From the NCBI RefSeq assembly GCF_030317205.1, contig NZ_JASZYB010000001.1, positions 62,001 through 126,000 of the forward strand: a stretch of 64,000 bases of DNA. The letters are read 5' to 3'. Each line of letters opens with the position of its first letter. Position 1 is the first letter of the stretch. Below are positions 1 to 7,814 of the stretch, piece after piece. The position numbers were made by a program, and so were the translations under genes. Below the pieces are notes generated by a model. The model had not been told where the DNA came from. It saw only the letters and a list, made by a program, of their open reading frames with translations, and did not search any database. This DNA comes from Variovorax sp. J2L1-78. Lineage in GTDB: Bacteria > Pseudomonadota > Gammaproteobacteria > Burkholderiales > Burkholderiaceae_C.

Positions 1-1
1 G

Positions 2-1426
2 CGCCGGGTCGACCAGGTCGCCACCCTGCTCAAGGCCCATGGGCTGGCGCGGGGCGACCGCGTCGCCGTCATGCTGCCGAGCCACCCCGAGCACCTCTAC
101 GTGATCTTTGCGTTGGCGCAGCTGGGCATGGTGCGGGTGCCGATCAACGTGCATCTGATCGGCGCACCGCTCGAGCACCTGCTGACCGAGCTCGCGCCCC
201 AGGCACTGGTGGTCGACTGCGCCTACGAAGCCGCGCTCGCAGGCCTGGCGTCGCCCTTGCCCACCCTCATCCGGCGCAACGGGGTCGACGGTGAGTTCGA
301 TGCCTATGCGGCATGCGTCGAGGACACGGCGCCGTTGGACGTCGCCGCGGACGACATCGTCGCGCTGACCCCGAGCTCCGGCACCACCGGTGCGCCGAAA
401 GGGGTGCTCAAGAGCGATCGCCATCTGCGAGCCGGGCCGATGGCCGTGCTTCGCCTCACCGAAGCCCAGCCGGGTGACGTGTTCCTGTTCTGGGAAGCCT
501 TGCACCATGGCTCCGGCGTGGCCGTCGCCATCGCGGCGCTGATCGGCCGCTTCCAGTTGGCGATGCTGGAACGCTTCAGCGCATCGCGTTTCTGGGACGA
601 GGCTCGGCAGCACCGGGCCACGCATATCCACTACCTCGGCAGCGTGCTGCCCATGCTGCTGAAGCAACCCGCGCGCGCCGACGACAGAGAACACGGCGTG
701 CGTATCGCCTGGGGCGGCGGCTGCCCCTCGCACATCTGGCAAGCGTTCGCTGAGCGCTTCGGGGTCACGATGCGCGAGGGCTACGGCCTCTCGGAACTGA
801 TCACCTTCGTGACGGCAAACGTCGACGGCACGCCGGGCTCCATCGGCAAGCCACTGTCGTACTACGAGGTGACGCTGATCGACGATGAGGGCACGCCGGT
901 GCACGCCGGCGACAAGGGCGAGATCGCGGTGCGCGCGCGCGACGCGCGACTGGGCTTCCTGGGCTACTTCAACAATGCCGGGGCAGACGCCGCCGCCCGG
1001 CGCGGCGATCTCTTCCTGACCGGCGACCTGGCGCATGCCGACGCCGACGGCAACCTCTTCTACGCCGGACGGAAGAAGGACATGCTGCGCCGCCGGGGCA
1101 TCAACATCTCCGCGTGGGACGTGGAAAGCGTCTTCGCCGAACACGAAGCCATCGCCGAGGTCGCACTGGTCGGCGTGCCGAGCGAGCTCGGCGAAGACGA
1201 ACTGAAGCTGTTCGTGCGGGTGCGCGATGGCGTGCGCGTCGAGCCGCTGGACCTGATCCGCTGGTCGAGCCTGCGCTTGCCTTACTTTCAGATTCCGCGC
1301 TACGTCGAGTTCGTCGATGCGTTTCCGAAGACCCCCACGCAGCGGATTCAGAAGAAGGAACTCTCTCGCGAGGTGGTGGGTGTCTGGGACGGCGCCCACA
1401 CGGATTTCCGGGTGGCCAAGCGCTGA
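2..1426 (+). CDS. Acyl-CoA synthetase, AMP-binding family (5' end outside window)
   Basis: ATP-dependent acid-CoA ligase that activates a carboxylic acid through an acyl-adenylate. The open frame runs from the first bases of the window, so the N-terminus is missing and the ATG at 71 is internal. The adenylate-forming P-loop SSGTTGAPKG lies near nt 371-403. The adenylation core GYGLSE follows near nt 780, then the GDLAHAD and GRKKDMLRRRG hinge region and the C-terminal lysine segment TPTQRIQKKEL. Overall it resembles crotonobetaine/carnitine-CoA ligases (CaiC-like), but the substrate cannot be read from sequence. A Bug receptor and an enoyl-CoA hydratase-family gene follow on the same strand, suggesting one uptake and catabolism unit. 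Confidence 0.85.
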   Translation, partial: RRVDQVATLLKAHGLARGDRVAVMLPSHPEHLYVIFALAQLGMVRVPINVHLIGAPLEHLLTELAPQALVVDCAYEAALAGLASPLPTLIRRNGVDGEFDAYAACVEDTAPLDVAADDIVALTPSSGTTGAPKGVLKSDRHLRAGPMAVLRLTEAQPGDVFLFWEALHHGSGVAVAIAALIGRFQLAMLERFSASRFWDEARQHRATHIHYLGSVLPMLLKQPARADDREHGVRIAWGGGCPSHIWQAFAERFGVTMREGYGLSELITFVTANVDGTPGSIGKPLSYYEVTLIDDEGTPVHAGDKGEIAVRARDARLGFLGYFNNAGADAAARRGDLFLTGDLAHADADGNLFYAGRKKDMLRRRGINISAWDVESVFAEHEAIAEVALVGVPSELGEDELKLFVRVRDGVRVEPLDLIRWSSLRLPYFQIPRYVEFVDAFPKTPTQRIQKKELSREVVGVWDGAHTDFRVAKR

Positions 1427-1486
1427 AGACGCCTGGCTGACCGATCATCCAGTTGCTGTCCCGTCTTCTCATTCGATCGGAAGAAC

Positions 1487-2476
1487 ATGATTCGAGCCAA
1501 CCTGGTTTCGTGGTGTCGAGCGGCTGCGGCCGGCGCGGCGGTTCTCTTGCTGTGCGCGGGCGCCCACGCGGCGTTTCCCGACAAGCCCATCAACCTGATC
1601 GTCGGCTTCTCCGCCGGTGGCGGCGTGGACGTGGTCGGTCGGGCCATCGCACAGAGCGCTTCGGTGCAGTTGAAGACCTCGGTGGTCGTCGACAACCGGA
1701 CGGGCGCCGCCGGCGCCATCGCTGCGCAATACGTGAAACGCGCGGCGCCGGACGGCTACACCTTGCTCATGGCGCCGACAACGTCCTATGTGATGTCCGA
1801 GAAGATGGTCGGGCCGGAAGTCTCGGGCTTCGAGATCGCCAAGGACTTCAAGCCGGTCGCCACCATCGGCGAACTGCCGCTGGTGATGCTGGTGTCCAAG
1901 CAGAGCGGCATCACGTCGTATGAGGACTTGGGTGCGGCGGCCCGCAAGAACCCGGGCAAGCTCGCCTACGGTTCGTCGGGCAACGGATCGACGGAGCACA
2001 TCGTCACCGAGTGGTTCAAGCAGCAGGCCGGCCTCGATCTGCTGCATGTGCCGTACCGCGGTTCCGCACCGGCGATGGCAGACCTGTTCTCGGACCAGAT
2101 CCAGATCATGGTGACCACGTCGCCCACCGCGTTGACCAATCTCGCCAGTGGCCGCGCCCAGGCGGTGGGTGTCGCCAGCGCCCAGCGGCTGGCCGTCATG
2201 CCCGACGTGCCGACCTTCGCGGAGCAGGGGCTGCCGCAGTTCGTCGCGTCGTCCGTCTACGCCATCCTCGCGCCGAAGGACACGCCCGACGCCGTCGTCG
2301 TGGCACTGAACAAGGCGCTCAACGACGCGCTCGACGACGAAGCGACCCGGCGCCGCTTCGCGCAACTCGGCGTACAGATCGTGCACAGCACCCCGGCGCA
2401 GTCGCGCGAACTGCTGTTGAACGAATCGACGAAATGGGAGCGCATCGTGCAGCCCATCAAGGCGGCCAACCGCTGA
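1487..2476 (+). CDS. Bug-family tripartite tricarboxylate transporter solute receptor
   Basis: Periplasmic solute-binding protein of the TctC/Bug family, 329 aa, the usual family length. The N-terminus is a signal peptide: basic start, hydrophobic stretch to about residue 25, Ala-X-Ala cleavage. The mature start FPDKPINLIVGFSAGGGVD carries the family's first ligand loop. The motif YGSSGNGST and the late VAVMPDVPTFAEQG-type segment are also typical. No TctA/TctB membrane genes are nearby, which is common for Bug receptors in Burkholderiales. It sits 60 bp after the acyl-CoA ligase and just before the hydratase-family gene, so the ligand is probably an organic acid fed to that pathway (inference). 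Confidence 0.9.
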   Translation: MIRANLVSWCRAAAAGAAVLLLCAGAHAAFPDKPINLIVGFSAGGGVDVVGRAIAQSASVQLKTSVVVDNRTGAAGAIAAQYVKRAAPDGYTLLMAPTTSYVMSEKMVGPEVSGFEIAKDFKPVATIGELPLVMLVSKQSGITSYEDLGAAARKNPGKLAYGSSGNGSTEHIVTEWFKQQAGLDLLHVPYRGSAPAMADLFSDQIQIMVTTSPTALTNLASGRAQAVGVASAQRLAVMPDVPTFAEQGLPQFVASSVYAILAPKDTPDAVVVALNKALNDALDDEATRRRFAQLGVQIVHSTPAQSRELLLNESTKWERIVQPIKAANR

Positions 2477-2502
2477 TCCTTCCCATGAACGAGAGCCACA
2501 CC

Positions 2503-3285
2503 ATGACCGAACCGACCGCCACGCCACCCTGCGTCACCCTCCGCGTCAACGGGACCAGCGCGCTCATCACGATGGACCGGCCGGAGGCCATGAACGCCTT
2601 CAACGCCGAGCAGCGCAAGCTGTTCCGCGCGGCCTTGCTCGAGGCGGATGCCAACGAGGCGGTGCGCGTCATCGTCATCACCGGCCGCGGCAAGGCCTTC
2701 TGCGCCGGACAGGACCAGTACGAAAGCGCCGCCATGGACGCGGCCGGATCGGCGGCGCGCATCGAGAGCTACCTCGACCTGTACCGCATCTTCCGCGCGC
2801 TCAAGAAGCCGGTCATCGCCCGCATCAACGGCGTGGCGGCCGGGGCCGGGCTGCAGATCGCACTGCTGTCGGACCTGCGCATCGCATCGACCCAGGCACG
2901 CTTCGGCATGACCGAGTTCAAGGTCGGCTCCGCCGCCATCGTCGGCAGTGCGCTGCTCTGGCCGATCATCGGCGAGGCCGCCACCAAGCGCCTGGTGCTG
3001 CTGGCCGAGATCGCGTCGGCCGAGCAGTCGCTCGCCCTGGGGCTGGTGCACGAAGTGGTCGAAGACGATGCGCTGGACACGCGCGTGGCCGAATGCTGCG
3101 CACTGATGGCCGGCTGGTCGGAGACCTCGGTCGCCATCACGAAGGGGTGGTGGAAGGAGATGGGCGACGAGCTGTTCGAGAAGGCGTGCGCCGCGGCACG
3201 TGAAGGGCATGCGACCAACTTTGCGTCGGGGGCTTATTCGGCGGGGGCGAAGAAGTTCACTTCGCGGAAGCGGGAGGGGAGTTGA
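2503..3285 (+). CDS. Enoyl-CoA hydratase/isomerase (crotonase) family protein
   Basis: Crotonase-fold enzyme acting on acyl-CoA thioesters, 260 aa from this start. The oxyanion-hole segments GRGKAFCAGQDQYE and NGVAAGAGLQIALLSD are clear. In the helix after FGMTEFKVG the first catalytic glutamate position is kept, but my alignment places a non-acidic residue at the second. The reaction could therefore be isomerisation, hydrolysis or decarboxylation rather than hydration. I chose ATG 2503 because GAGAG lies 7 nt upstream; an in-frame ATG at 2485 gives 266 aa but has no Shine-Dalgarno sequence. It lies downstream of the ligase and Bug receptor, apparently in one operon. Confidence 0.85.
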   Translation: MTEPTATPPCVTLRVNGTSALITMDRPEAMNAFNAEQRKLFRAALLEADANEAVRVIVITGRGKAFCAGQDQYESAAMDAAGSAARIESYLDLYRIFRALKKPVIARINGVAAGAGLQIALLSDLRIASTQARFGMTEFKVGSAAIVGSALLWPIIGEAATKRLVLLAEIASAEQSLALGLVHEVVEDDALDTRVAECCALMAGWSETSVAITKGWWKEMGDELFEKACAAAREGHATNFASGAYSAGAKKFTSRKREGS

Positions 3286-3415
3286 GGCGTTGGCGCGTGG
3301 ACGTGCGTTGGGACGAATGCCGGGTCGCCCGCGCTGAGTCGCCGTGGGTTGATGCTGCGCAAGGTGCTGCATGGCGCAGTACGGCGAGCGCGGCGCTGCA
3401 CGGGTAGCATGTCCG

Positions 3416-3835
3416 ATGCTCATACGCCTTGTCTACGCCAGCCGAAGCACCGATTGCTCCGCACACGATCTGCCCGCCATTCTCGAATGGTCCCGCCGCG
3501 TCAATCCAGAACTTGAAGTGACCGGGGTGCTGTGCTATCTGGATGGCATCTACATGCAGTATCTGGAAGGCGAAGAAAGCAAGGTGGACGCCTTGTTCAA
3601 AAGCATTCGCGCCGACAGGCGCCATGGGAGCGTCACCCTGCTCGAACGACGCGCCATTTCAAAGCGCGCTTTTCCCGAGTGGTCGATGGCGCTTCTGGAG
3701 TGGGACGACAACACGCGCGGGATCTTCCGCAGCTTTTCTCCGGACGCCAAGCTCGATTTCTATGCCGCGGACCCGAGTACTGCCGCGCCGATGCTGCGGG
3801 CGCTGGTGCGCGCGCCGGGGTGGAAGCTCACCTGA
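3416..3835 (+). CDS. BLUF-domain blue-light sensor (stand-alone)
   Basis: Short FAD-binding photoreceptor of the BLUF family, 139 aa, with nothing fused to the sensor. The photocycle residues can be seen: Tyr7 in RLVYASRS, Asn30 in SRRVNPELEVTG, Gln48 in YMQYLEG and Trp89 in FPEWSMAL. Short BLUF proteins usually signal by binding a partner protein, and no obvious partner is adjacent. The ATG at 3416 puts the beta-1 strand at the start; a longer frame from 3371 adds 15 residues unlike the family. It stands alone between the catabolic genes and two tRNA genes on the other strand. Confidence 0.88.
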   Translation: MLIRLVYASRSTDCSAHDLPAILEWSRRVNPELEVTGVLCYLDGIYMQYLEGEESKVDALFKSIRADRRHGSVTLLERRAISKRAFPEWSMALLEWDDNTRGIFRSFSPDAKLDFYAADPSTAAPMLRALVRAPGWKLT

Positions 3836-3871
3836 ACGGGAGCGTCTTTGCGCGTGCGTGAAATCGCCCGA

Positions 3872-3948
3872 TGGCCTGCCCGGAGGGGATCGAACCCCCG
3901 ACAACCTGCTTAGAAGGCAGGTGCTCTATCCAACTGAGCTACGGGCAG
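3872..3948 (-). tRNA. tRNA-Arg (anticodon TCT)
   Basis: 77-nt tRNA read on the minus strand with the CCA end encoded. The acceptor stem CTGCCCG pairs perfectly with CGGGCAG. The D-arm begins TAGCTCAG, the anticodon loop is CTTCTAA (anticodon TCT) and the T-loop is TTCGATC. The discriminator is G, as is usual for AGA/AGG readers. It reads AGA/AGG codons, which are rare in this GC-rich genome. Confidence 0.97.
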
Positions 3949-4031
3949 CAGGTGCAGATCGAAGGGCGTTGCGCGCGCCGTCGCTGTGGCGCGGATTTTG
4001 CCACGCATGCCCTGGTGGGGCATGAAAGCGA

Positions 4032-4067
4032 AAAGCCGGTGAGGACCTTGCAGTCTTCACCGGCTTT
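4032..4067 (-). terminator. Hairpin terminator after tRNA-Pro
   Basis: A 15-bp inverted repeat (arms 4032-4046 and 4053-4067, one G-T position) with a 6-nt loop lies between the two tRNA genes. Read on the minus strand it is followed by TTTTCGCTTT and sits 12 nt after the tRNA-Pro 3' end, so it most likely ends that transcript. Confidence 0.7.
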
Positions 4068-4078
4068 CACTTTTCCAA

Positions 4079-4155
4079 TGGTCGGGGCGGTGGGATTCGA
4101 ACTCACGACCCTCTGCTCCCAAAGCAGATGCGCTACCAGGCTGCGCTACGCCCCG
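4079..4155 (-). tRNA. tRNA-Pro (anticodon TGG)
   Basis: 77-nt minus-strand tRNA with encoded CCA. The acceptor stem CGGGGCG/CGCCCCG is perfect, the D-arm begins TAGCGCAG, the anticodon loop is CTTTGGG (anticodon TGG) and the T-loop is TTCGAAT. It reads CCA and, by wobble, other proline codons. Confidence 0.97.
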
Positions 4156-4209
4156 ACAAGCCCTCGATTCTAGCCTGAGTTTCGGGTGTGCCTTCCGAAG
4201 CGCGGTTGC

Positions 4210-4914
4210 TCAGCGCCTCGCGTACTGCGATTTCCCGAAAAGAATGTCCCGCTCCTTGTCGCCGGTGAGGGGTTTGCGCAGGTCGGCCAGCACCTTCACG
4301 CCACGTTGCACCGCCGGCCGCGCGGCGATGCCGTCGAACCATTGCTTGAGGTGCGGGTACTCGGTCAGCACGATGCCCTGGTTCTCCCAGCTGCGCAGCC
4401 ACGGGAAGATGGCGATGTCGGCGATGGAATAGTCCGGCCCGGCGATGAAGGCGCTCTGCGACAGGCGCTTGTCGATCACGCCGTAGAGGCGCCTGGCCTC
4501 GTTGGTGTAGCGCTCGATGGCGTAGGGGAGCTTCTCGGGCGCGTAGAGGCGGAAGTGATGCGCCTGGCCGAGCATCGGCCCGACGCCGCCCATCTGGAAC
4601 ATCAGCCACTGCAGCACGTCGTAGCGGGCGCGGTCGCCCTCGGGCATGAAGCGGCCGGTCTTGCCGGCCAGGTAGACGAGGATCGCGCCGGATTCGAAGA
4701 GCGAAATCGGCTGGCCGTCCGGCCCCTCTGGGTCGACGATGGCCGGGATCTTGTTGTTGGGGCTGATCGCCAGGAAGTCGGGGGCGAACTGGTCGCCCTT
4801 GCCGATGTTGACCGGGTGGGCCACGTAGGGGAGGCCGCATTCCTCCAACATGATGTGGACCTTGTGGCCGTTGGGCGTGGGCCAGGAATAGACGTCGATC
4901 GGTGCTTGGGGCAT
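4210..4914 (-). CDS. yfcG: Nu-class glutathione transferase, YfcG/YghU-like
   Basis: Glutathione transferase-fold disulfide-bond oxidoreductase, 234 aa. The start contains WPTPNGHKVHIMLEE, in which Thr13 and Asn15 correspond to the glutathione-contacting Thr/Asn of E. coli YfcG; the family uses these instead of a catalytic Tyr, Ser or Cys. The thioredoxin-like half holds SPNNKIPAIVD (cis-Pro) and ESGAIL (gamma-Glu binding). The helical half has the conserved YSIADIAIFPW. It is probably a cytosolic disulfide reductase using two glutathiones. It stands alone, reading toward the tRNA genes. The family call is firm; yfcG versus yghU is less so. Confidence 0.85.
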   Translation of the reverse strand: MPQAPIDVYSWPTPNGHKVHIMLEECGLPYVAHPVNIGKGDQFAPDFLAISPNNKIPAIVDPEGPDGQPISLFESGAILVYLAGKTGRFMPEGDRARYDVLQWLMFQMGGVGPMLGQAHHFRLYAPEKLPYAIERYTNEARRLYGVIDKRLSQSAFIAGPDYSIADIAIFPWLRSWENQGIVLTEYPHLKQWFDGIAARPAVQRGVKVLADLRKPLTGDKERDILFGKSQYARR

Positions 4915-5020
4915 GTCGTTGTTACCGGCGGTGGGAAGCGATGGAAGAGGGGGCCGCCAGCATATACGCGGCCCTCATTTCTCGCAGGGGCCGCGCCGGT
5001 CGGCCCCCTCCAGGCGCGGT

Positions 5021-6712
5021 TCAGGCGCGGCTCAGGCTGGCCGCGTTGGTGGCGGCGAGGTGCTGGTGTATCTGCGCGACCACCGCCGCGCCTTCGCCGA
5101 TCGCGCCACCCACGCGCTTGACCGAGCCCGAGCGCACGTCGCCCACCGCGAAGACGCCGGGCACGCTCGATTCGAGCGGGGCCGCCGGTCGCGCCGGGAA
5201 GCCGCCGCTGGCGGCCGCGCCGGTCAGCACGAAACCGTTGCGGTCGGTCGCCACCTCGCAGCCGGCCAGCCAGCCGGTCTCGGGTTCGGCGCCGACGAAC
5301 AGGAAGATGTTGCGCGCCGGGCAGTCGTATTCCTCCTTGGTGCGGCGGTGGCGCCAGGTGGCGCCTTCCAGGCCGGTGGTGAGCGGGTCGCCACGCAGGG
5401 TCACCAGTTCGGTGTAGGGGTGCAGCTCGATGTTCGGCGTGGCCTCGATGCGGTCGATGAGGTAGCGCGACATGCTGGCCGCCAGCGACGGCCCGCGCAC
5501 CAGCACGTTGACCTTGGCGGCCTGCTGCGACAGGAACACCGCCGCCTGGCCGGCCGAGTTGCCGCCGCCGACCAGCGCCACTTCCTGCTTGGCGCAGGTG
5601 CGCGCCTCCAGGGCCGACGCCCAGTACCAGATGCCGCGGCCCTCGAACTCACGCAGGCGCGGCACGTCAGGCCGGCGGTAGCGGGCGCCGCTGGCGATCA
5701 CGATGGTGCGGCCACGGAGGCGCCGGCCATCGGCCAGCTGGATCGACATCTCGCCCTTGGCCGAACCGCTGCAGTCGAGCGAGGCGACCTCCGTCGGGAT
5801 CAGCATCTCGACGCCGAACTTCTGCGCCTGCACGTAGGCCCGGCCGGCCAGCGCGCCGCCCGAGATGCCGGTGGGAAAGCCCAGGTAGTTCTCGATGCGC
5901 GCGCTGGCGCCGGCCTGGCCACCGTAGGAGCGGCAGTCGAGCACGATGACGCGCAGCCCCTCGGACGCGGCGTACACGGCGGTGGCCAGGCCGGCCGGCC
6001 CGGCACCGACGACCACCACGTCGAACAGGTCGTCGTGCGCCACGCTGTCGATCATGCCGAGGCAGCGGGCCAGGGCGTCCTCGCTCGGGTTCATCAGCAC
6101 GGAGCCGTTGGGGCAGGCCACCAGCAGCGTCGCCTCGCCGTACTGCTCGAGCAGAGCGGCGGCGTCGGCTTCCTGGGTCGAATCGACCACCTGGTACGGG
6201 TGGCCGTTGCGGGTGAGGAAGTTCTGCAGGCGCCGCACGTCGGCCGTGTCCGGCGGGCCGATCAGCACCGGGCCGCTGGCACCGGATTCGATCAGCGCCA
6301 CGCGCCGCAGGATCAGCGCCCGCACCAGGCGTTCGCCCAGGTCGGCCTCGGCGATGATCAGCGCGCGCAGCTGCTCGGGCGGGATCAGCAGCGCCTCGAC
6401 GTCCGTGTCGGCGTGGCCGTCGACCAACGACGGCCGTCCCGAGAGCTGTGCGATCTCCGCCATGAATTGCCCCGGGCCCTGCCGTCCGATCGGCACGATG
6501 TGGCCCAGCCCGTCGCGCTGGGTGATCTCCACATAGCCGTCGAGCAGCACGAACATGCCCAGGCCCGGCTCGCCGGCCCTGAACATGCAGTCGCCCTGCG
6601 CGTAGCGCTGGACCGTGCCGAAGCGGCGCATCCGGTCGATATCGGCGTGCGACAACACGGGGAACATCTGATGGCGTCGGGTCTCGACTTCCACTCTCAC
6701 TTGGTCGGCCAT
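5021..6712 (-). CDS. Cyclic-nucleotide-binding domain fused to thioredoxin-reductase-like flavoprotein
   Basis: 563-aa fusion protein. Residues about 10-135 form a cNMP-binding (Crp-like) beta-roll. Residues about 150-215 look like a glutaredoxin/thioredoxin-like fold without its cysteine pair. From about 230 to the end is an FAD/NAD(P)H oxidoreductase of the TrxB type, with VVVVGAGPAG at 232-241, GGQAG near 264 and VALVGGGNSAGQAA near 378. At the place of the TrxB redox motif CxxC the sequence is WASA (364-367), so ordinary thioredoxin reduction is unlikely; Cys373 remains. The ATG at 6712 has AGGAG 5 nt upstream. It diverges from olsB across 123 bp that holds a Pho-box-like site. The role is unknown: possibly a redox enzyme gated by a nucleotide or by protein contact. 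Confidence 0.85.
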   Translation of the reverse strand: MADQVRVEVETRRHQMFPVLSHADIDRMRRFGTVQRYAQGDCMFRAGEPGLGMFVLLDGYVEITQRDGLGHIVPIGRQGPGQFMAEIAQLSGRPSLVDGHADTDVEALLIPPEQLRALIIAEADLGERLVRALILRRVALIESGASGPVLIGPPDTADVRRLQNFLTRNGHPYQVVDSTQEADAAALLEQYGEATLLVACPNGSVLMNPSEDALARCLGMIDSVAHDDLFDVVVVGAGPAGLATAVYAASEGLRVIVLDCRSYGGQAGASARIENYLGFPTGISGGALAGRAYVQAQKFGVEMLIPTEVASLDCSGSAKGEMSIQLADGRRLRGRTIVIASGARYRRPDVPRLREFEGRGIWYWASALEARTCAKQEVALVGGGNSAGQAAVFLSQQAAKVNVLVRGPSLAASMSRYLIDRIEATPNIELHPYTELVTLRGDPLTTGLEGATWRHRRTKEEYDCPARNIFLFVGAEPETGWLAGCEVATDRNGFVLTGAAASGGFPARPAAPLESSVPGVFAVGDVRSGSVKRVGGAIGEGAAVVAQIHQHLAATNAASLSRA

Positions 6713-6756
6713 GGCAACTCCTGTCGGAATGAACGGCATTAGACAACCTCCGGCCA

Positions 6757-6774
6757 CCGTCACGTAACTGCCAT
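6757..6774 (+). promoter_or_regulatory. Pho-box-like site upstream of olsB
   Basis: CCGTCAC-GTAA-CTGCCAT: two 7-bp half-sites 11 bp apart, each matching 6 of 7 positions of the PhoB half-site CTGTCAY. It ends 61 bp before the olsB start. The PhoB/PhoR genes lie about 10 kb downstream. Binding by PhoB is inferred from sequence only. Confidence 0.6.
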
Positions 6775-6835
6775 CGGAGAGACACGGCACTTTCACTTGG
6801 GGCCTGGAGACTCCCCCGAACGAAGAAGGGTCCCC

Positions 6836-7702
6836 ATGCAAGAACTGCCCAATCCGATGTTCCCGCTGTCCCAACTGGGCGCTCGCCCGGCTTTCTGGCG
6901 GGCACCCCCGTCGACCCGGCTGCCGGCCCCGGTGCCCGCAGCCCCGGCGGCTGTGGAGGCGCCGCGCGCGGCAGGGCAGGGCATCACGGTGAGCTGGGCC
7001 CGCCACCAGGACGACGTGCGCGCCGCGCAGCGCCTGCGCCACGAGGTGTTCGCCGGTGAAATGGGCGCGCGCCTGACCACCACGCTCGAAGGCCACGACA
7101 TCGACCTGTTCGACGACTTCTGCGAGCACCTGCTGGTGCGCGAGGAAGAAACGAATCAGGTGATCGGCACCTACCGCGTGCTGACGCCGGCCCAGGCCCG
7201 CCGCATCGGCAGTACCTACAGCGACACCGAATTCGACTTGACGCGCCTGCGCGACCTGCGCGAGCGCATGGTCGAACTCGGCCGCAGCTGCGTGCATCGC
7301 GACCACCGCCAGGGCGGCGTGATCCTCGCGCTGTGGGGCGCGCTGGCCGGCTTCATGCACCGCAACCGGCTCGACACGATGATCGGCTGCGCCAGCATCC
7401 CGATGCAGCACAACGGCGTGAACGGTGGCGACGCGGCGGCCAGCATCTGGCGGCAGCTGTCGACCACGCACATGGCACCGATCCAGTACCAGGTGCAGCC
7501 GCGACTGGCGCTGCCGGTCGAGCGGCTGAACGGCGACCTGGTGGTCGAGCCGCCCGCGCTGATCAAGGGCTACCTGCGCCTGGGCGCCAAGGTGCTGGGC
7601 GCGCCCGCCTGGGACCCGGACTTCAACACCGCCGACCTGCCGATGCTCATGCGCATCGACGACCTGCCGCCGCGCTACCGGAAGCATTTCCTGGGGAACT
7701 GA
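6836..7702 (+). CDS. olsB: Ornithine-lipid N-acyltransferase OlsB-like (GNAT fold)
   Basis: Probable L-ornithine N-acyltransferase that moves a 3-hydroxyacyl group from ACP to ornithine, the first step to phosphorus-free ornithine lipids; 288 aa. Motifs shared with characterised OlsB proteins are AAQRLRHEVFAGEMGA, HLLVREE, VIGTYRVL, MVELGRSCV, IGCASI and PALIKGYLRLGAKV, with a final DLPPRYRKHF. About 50 Pro/Ala-rich residues precede the domain. ATG 6836 follows GAAGGG. No olsA-type lyso-lipid acyltransferase is in the window. The upstream Pho-box-like site and neighbouring ppk/pst/pho genes suggest induction when phosphate is short, replacing phospholipids. An N-acyl amino acid or N-acyl homoserine synthase remains possible. 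Confidence 0.8.
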   Translation: MQELPNPMFPLSQLGARPAFWRAPPSTRLPAPVPAAPAAVEAPRAAGQGITVSWARHQDDVRAAQRLRHEVFAGEMGARLTTTLEGHDIDLFDDFCEHLLVREEETNQVIGTYRVLTPAQARRIGSTYSDTEFDLTRLRDLRERMVELGRSCVHRDHRQGGVILALWGALAGFMHRNRLDTMIGCASIPMQHNGVNGGDAAASIWRQLSTTHMAPIQYQVQPRLALPVERLNGDLVVEPPALIKGYLRLGAKVLGAPAWDPDFNTADLPMLMRIDDLPPRYRKHFLGN

Positions 7703-7726
7703 CGCACGTCATGGGCGAATGTGACA

Positions 7727-7765
7727 TCGTCACGAAAATGTCATGAGGGGCCTCGACACTGTCAT
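7727..7765 (+). promoter_or_regulatory. Tandem Pho-box-like sites upstream of ppk
   Basis: TCGTCAC-GAAA-ATGTCAT at 7727-7744 is one box (5/7 and 6/7 half-site matches). A perfect half-site CTGTCAT follows at 7759-7765, 21 bp on, that is two helical turns. They lie 50-88 bp before the ATG at 7815. A longer ppk frame from 7743 would put part of this control region inside the gene, which argues for the later start. Confidence 0.6.
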
Positions 7766-7814
7766 ATACCCACTGACAGAGACCGTCGGTTTCCTTGCGA
7801 CAGAATCATTGACC

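Noticed and set aside
4913..6742. 609-codon open frame opposite the cNMP/flavoprotein gene
   Set aside because: Composed of His/Gln/Arg/Gly-rich sequence typical of the reverse strand of a GC-rich gene; no domain. The minus-strand gene has clear FAD and cNMP motifs.
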